A stretch of DNA of 5,656 nucleotides from the NCBI GenBank assembly GCA_024636105.1, contig JAGXHO010000224.1, positions 1 to 5,656 on the forward strand, in the 5' to 3' direction. The notes beneath the pieces were generated by a model. The model saw only the letters and a program-made list of their open reading frames with translations, was not told where the DNA came from and made no database searches. Positions 4,791 to 5,656 of this stretch are shown here, in pieces. The DNA comes from Trueperaceae bacterium (lineage in GTDB: Bacteria > Deinococcota > Deinococci > Deinococcales > Trueperaceae). The first letter of the stretch is position 1; the number at the start of each line of letters is the position of its first letter. A program made the translations under genes and the position numbers.

Positions 4791-5521
4791 CGCTGCGGTC
4801 GCTGCCCGGGCGCGGTGGCGCGCTCGTCACCGGCTCCGCCACGGGCGTGGGGCGGGCGCTCGCGCTCCTGTGCGCCCAAGGGGGGCTCGACGTGGCCGTG
4901 CACTACCGGAGCAGCGAGGCCGAGGCGGCGGACGTGGTCGCGCGCTGCGAGGCGCACGGGGTGTGCGCCGTGGCGCTCCGCGCCGACGTCGCCGTGGAGT
5001 CGGAGGCCCAGGGCCTGGTCGACGCCGCCGCCGAGGCGTTGGGCGGGTTGCGGGTGCTGGTGAACAACGTCGGCGCGTACTACCGCGGTCCGCTCGACGA
5101 GCTCGACGGCGCCACGTGGCGGCGCATGTTCGATTCGAACCTGCACGCCACATTTGCCACGTGCCAGCGGGCGGTGCCGCTGATGCGCGCTGCCGGCGGC
5201 GGGCGCATCGTGAACATCGGGTACGCCGGCGCCGAGTTGCTCAAGGCGCGGCCAGGGATCGTCGCCTACGTCGCTGCCAAGGCAGGCGTCTTGCACTACA
5301 CCAAGGCCCTCGCCGCGACCGAGGCGGTCCATGGCATCACGGCGAACGTGGTCAGCCCGGGCGTGCTCGAGAACAGCGACACCAAACCGATGGAGGAGCT
5401 CCCCATGGGGCGCACCGGAACGCTCGACGAGATGGCCGGCGCCGTGGGCTACCTGTTGAGCCCGGACGCGCGGTACGTCAGCGGGGTCCACCTCGAGGTC
5501 GCCGGTGGCTGGAACCTCTGA
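4787..5521 (+). CDS. short-chain dehydrogenase/reductase (FabG-like SDR)
   Basis: A 244-residue classical SDR, predicted to be a cytoplasmic NAD(P)H-dependent oxidoreductase. Thr15-Gly16-x3-Gly20-x-Gly22 is the cofactor motif; HYRSS (39-43) after the second strand, with Arg41, suggests NADPH. NNVG (93-96) replaces the usual NNAG. Catalytic Asn118 and the Tyr161-x3-Lys165 pair are present, as are SPG (190-192) and a C-terminal GGWNL. The normal catalytic serine is missing: in IVNIGYAGAE (141-150) Tyr146 falls where FabG has Ser, and the stretch to Tyr161 is two residues longer. Pteridine reductases (PTR1, FolM) also lack this serine, so a pterin or other non-FabG substrate is possible; I do not assign one. 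The GTG start overlaps the Nudix stop in a GTGA. An earlier start in the same frame would lie deep in the Nudix gene and is rejected. Confidence 0.9.
   Translation: MTLRSLPGRGGALVTGSATGVGRALALLCAQGGLDVAVHYRSSEAEAADVVARCEAHGVCAVALRADVAVESEAQGLVDAAAEALGGLRVLVNNVGAYYRGPLDELDGATWRRMFDSNLHATFATCQRAVPLMRAAGGGRIVNIGYAGAELLKARPGIVAYVAAKAGVLHYTKALAATEAVHGITANVVSPGVLENSDTKPMEELPMGRTGTLDEMAGAVGYLLSPDARYVSGVHLEVAGGWNL
5495..5499 (+). promoter_or_regulatory. candidate ribosome binding site of the last gene
   Basis: GAGGT lies five bases before the GTG at 5505, inside the 3' end of the SDR gene. It is the main reason for placing the start of the cut gene there. Confidence 0.35.
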
Positions 5522-5656
5522 CGCGGCGCGGTCGCCCGCCGCCCCGTTCGATCGCGCGTACCCCGTCCGCGACGGCATCGTCGAGGCGCACCCAGGACGC
5601 GAAGGGCGCCTGCCGACGCGCGGCGCCGCCGGCTGGGTCAACGACCTCGCACCGAC
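5505..5656 (+). CDS. unrecognised protein, N-terminal fragment (cut by window edge)
   Basis: An open frame of 50 codons plus two bases that continues past the right edge. It starts at a GTG overlapping the last 17 bases of the SDR gene and has GAGGT five bases upstream. The visible residues begin VAGTSDAARSP, a low-complexity lead-in, then FDRAYPVRDGIVEAHPGREG and a stretch ending GWVNDLAP. I do not recognise the family. Third codon positions are almost all G or C, as in the neighbouring genes, and the minus strand offers no gene-like alternative. By arrangement it should be the fourth member of the rightward operon. No signal peptide or membrane segment is seen in this part. Confidence 0.52.
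   Translation, partial: MAGTSDAARSPAAPFDRAYPVRDGIVEAHPGREGRLPTRGAAGWVNDLAP

Noticed and set aside
4700..5641. Minus-strand 313-codon frame opposite the SDR
   Set aside because: It is antisense to a gene with TGxxxGxG and YxxxK motifs, and its own product shows no family signature.
1..5656. Defence system, CRISPR array, phage or transposon
   Set aside because: No spaced direct repeats, integrase, transposase, nuclease or toxin-antitoxin signature is present; all recognisable genes are metabolic or regulatory.
1..5656. tRNA or rRNA gene
   Set aside because: No cloverleaf-like pattern with a GTTCGA-type T-arm and matching acceptor stem, and no rRNA-like stretch, was found on either strand by eye.

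Overview
The window is a very GC-rich (clearly above 70% by eye), densely packed bacterial chromosomal segment with eight protein-coding genes in two blocks, one of them cut by each window edge. No RNA gene, insertion sequence, phage gene or CRISPR array is visible. The combination of a FabI-type enoyl-ACP reductase, a receiver/SARP-type regulator, TANNNT boxes 6-8 bases before ATG starts that lack a Shine-Dalgarno, and very high GC fits Deinococcota (a Truepera-like lineage is my best guess). Other high-GC phyla such as Actinomycetota or Chloroflexota cannot be excluded from sequence alone.

Left block, minus strand, read from right to left: a glycerophosphodiester phosphodiesterase (2482-3315), a coupled 64-residue protein that resembles the Cse60 family (2291-2485), a hairpin (2266-2285), an orphan response regulator with receiver, winged-helix and BTAD parts (1195-2244), fabI (309-1115), a 161-base leader with a possible small leader ORF, and the first 49 codons of trpE (1-147). 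Right block, plus strand: a CDP-alcohol phosphatidyltransferase (3397-4260), a Nudix hydrolase (4257-4790), a short-chain dehydrogenase/reductase (4787-5521) and the first 50 codons of an unrecognised gene (from 5505). The right block is a tightly coupled operon whose members overlap the one before.

The two blocks diverge from an 81-base region (3316-3396) holding one -10-like hexamer for each direction and a short inverted repeat beside each. Functionally the centre is lipid-oriented: FabI ends the fatty-acid elongation cycle, the CDP-alcohol enzyme builds phospholipid head groups, and the phosphodiesterase breaks down deacylated phospholipids. The response regulator lies among these genes with no histidine kinase in view. 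The Nudix enzyme and SDR are coupled to the phospholipid gene, but their substrates cannot be read from sequence.

The region looks like ordinary core metabolism rather than a new defence or mobile system. The points most worth following are the apparently leaderless starts, the leader in front of trpE, the SDR without the usual catalytic serine, the Cse60-like protein coupled to a phosphodiesterase, and a perfect 18-bp palindrome inside the phosphatidyltransferase gene.
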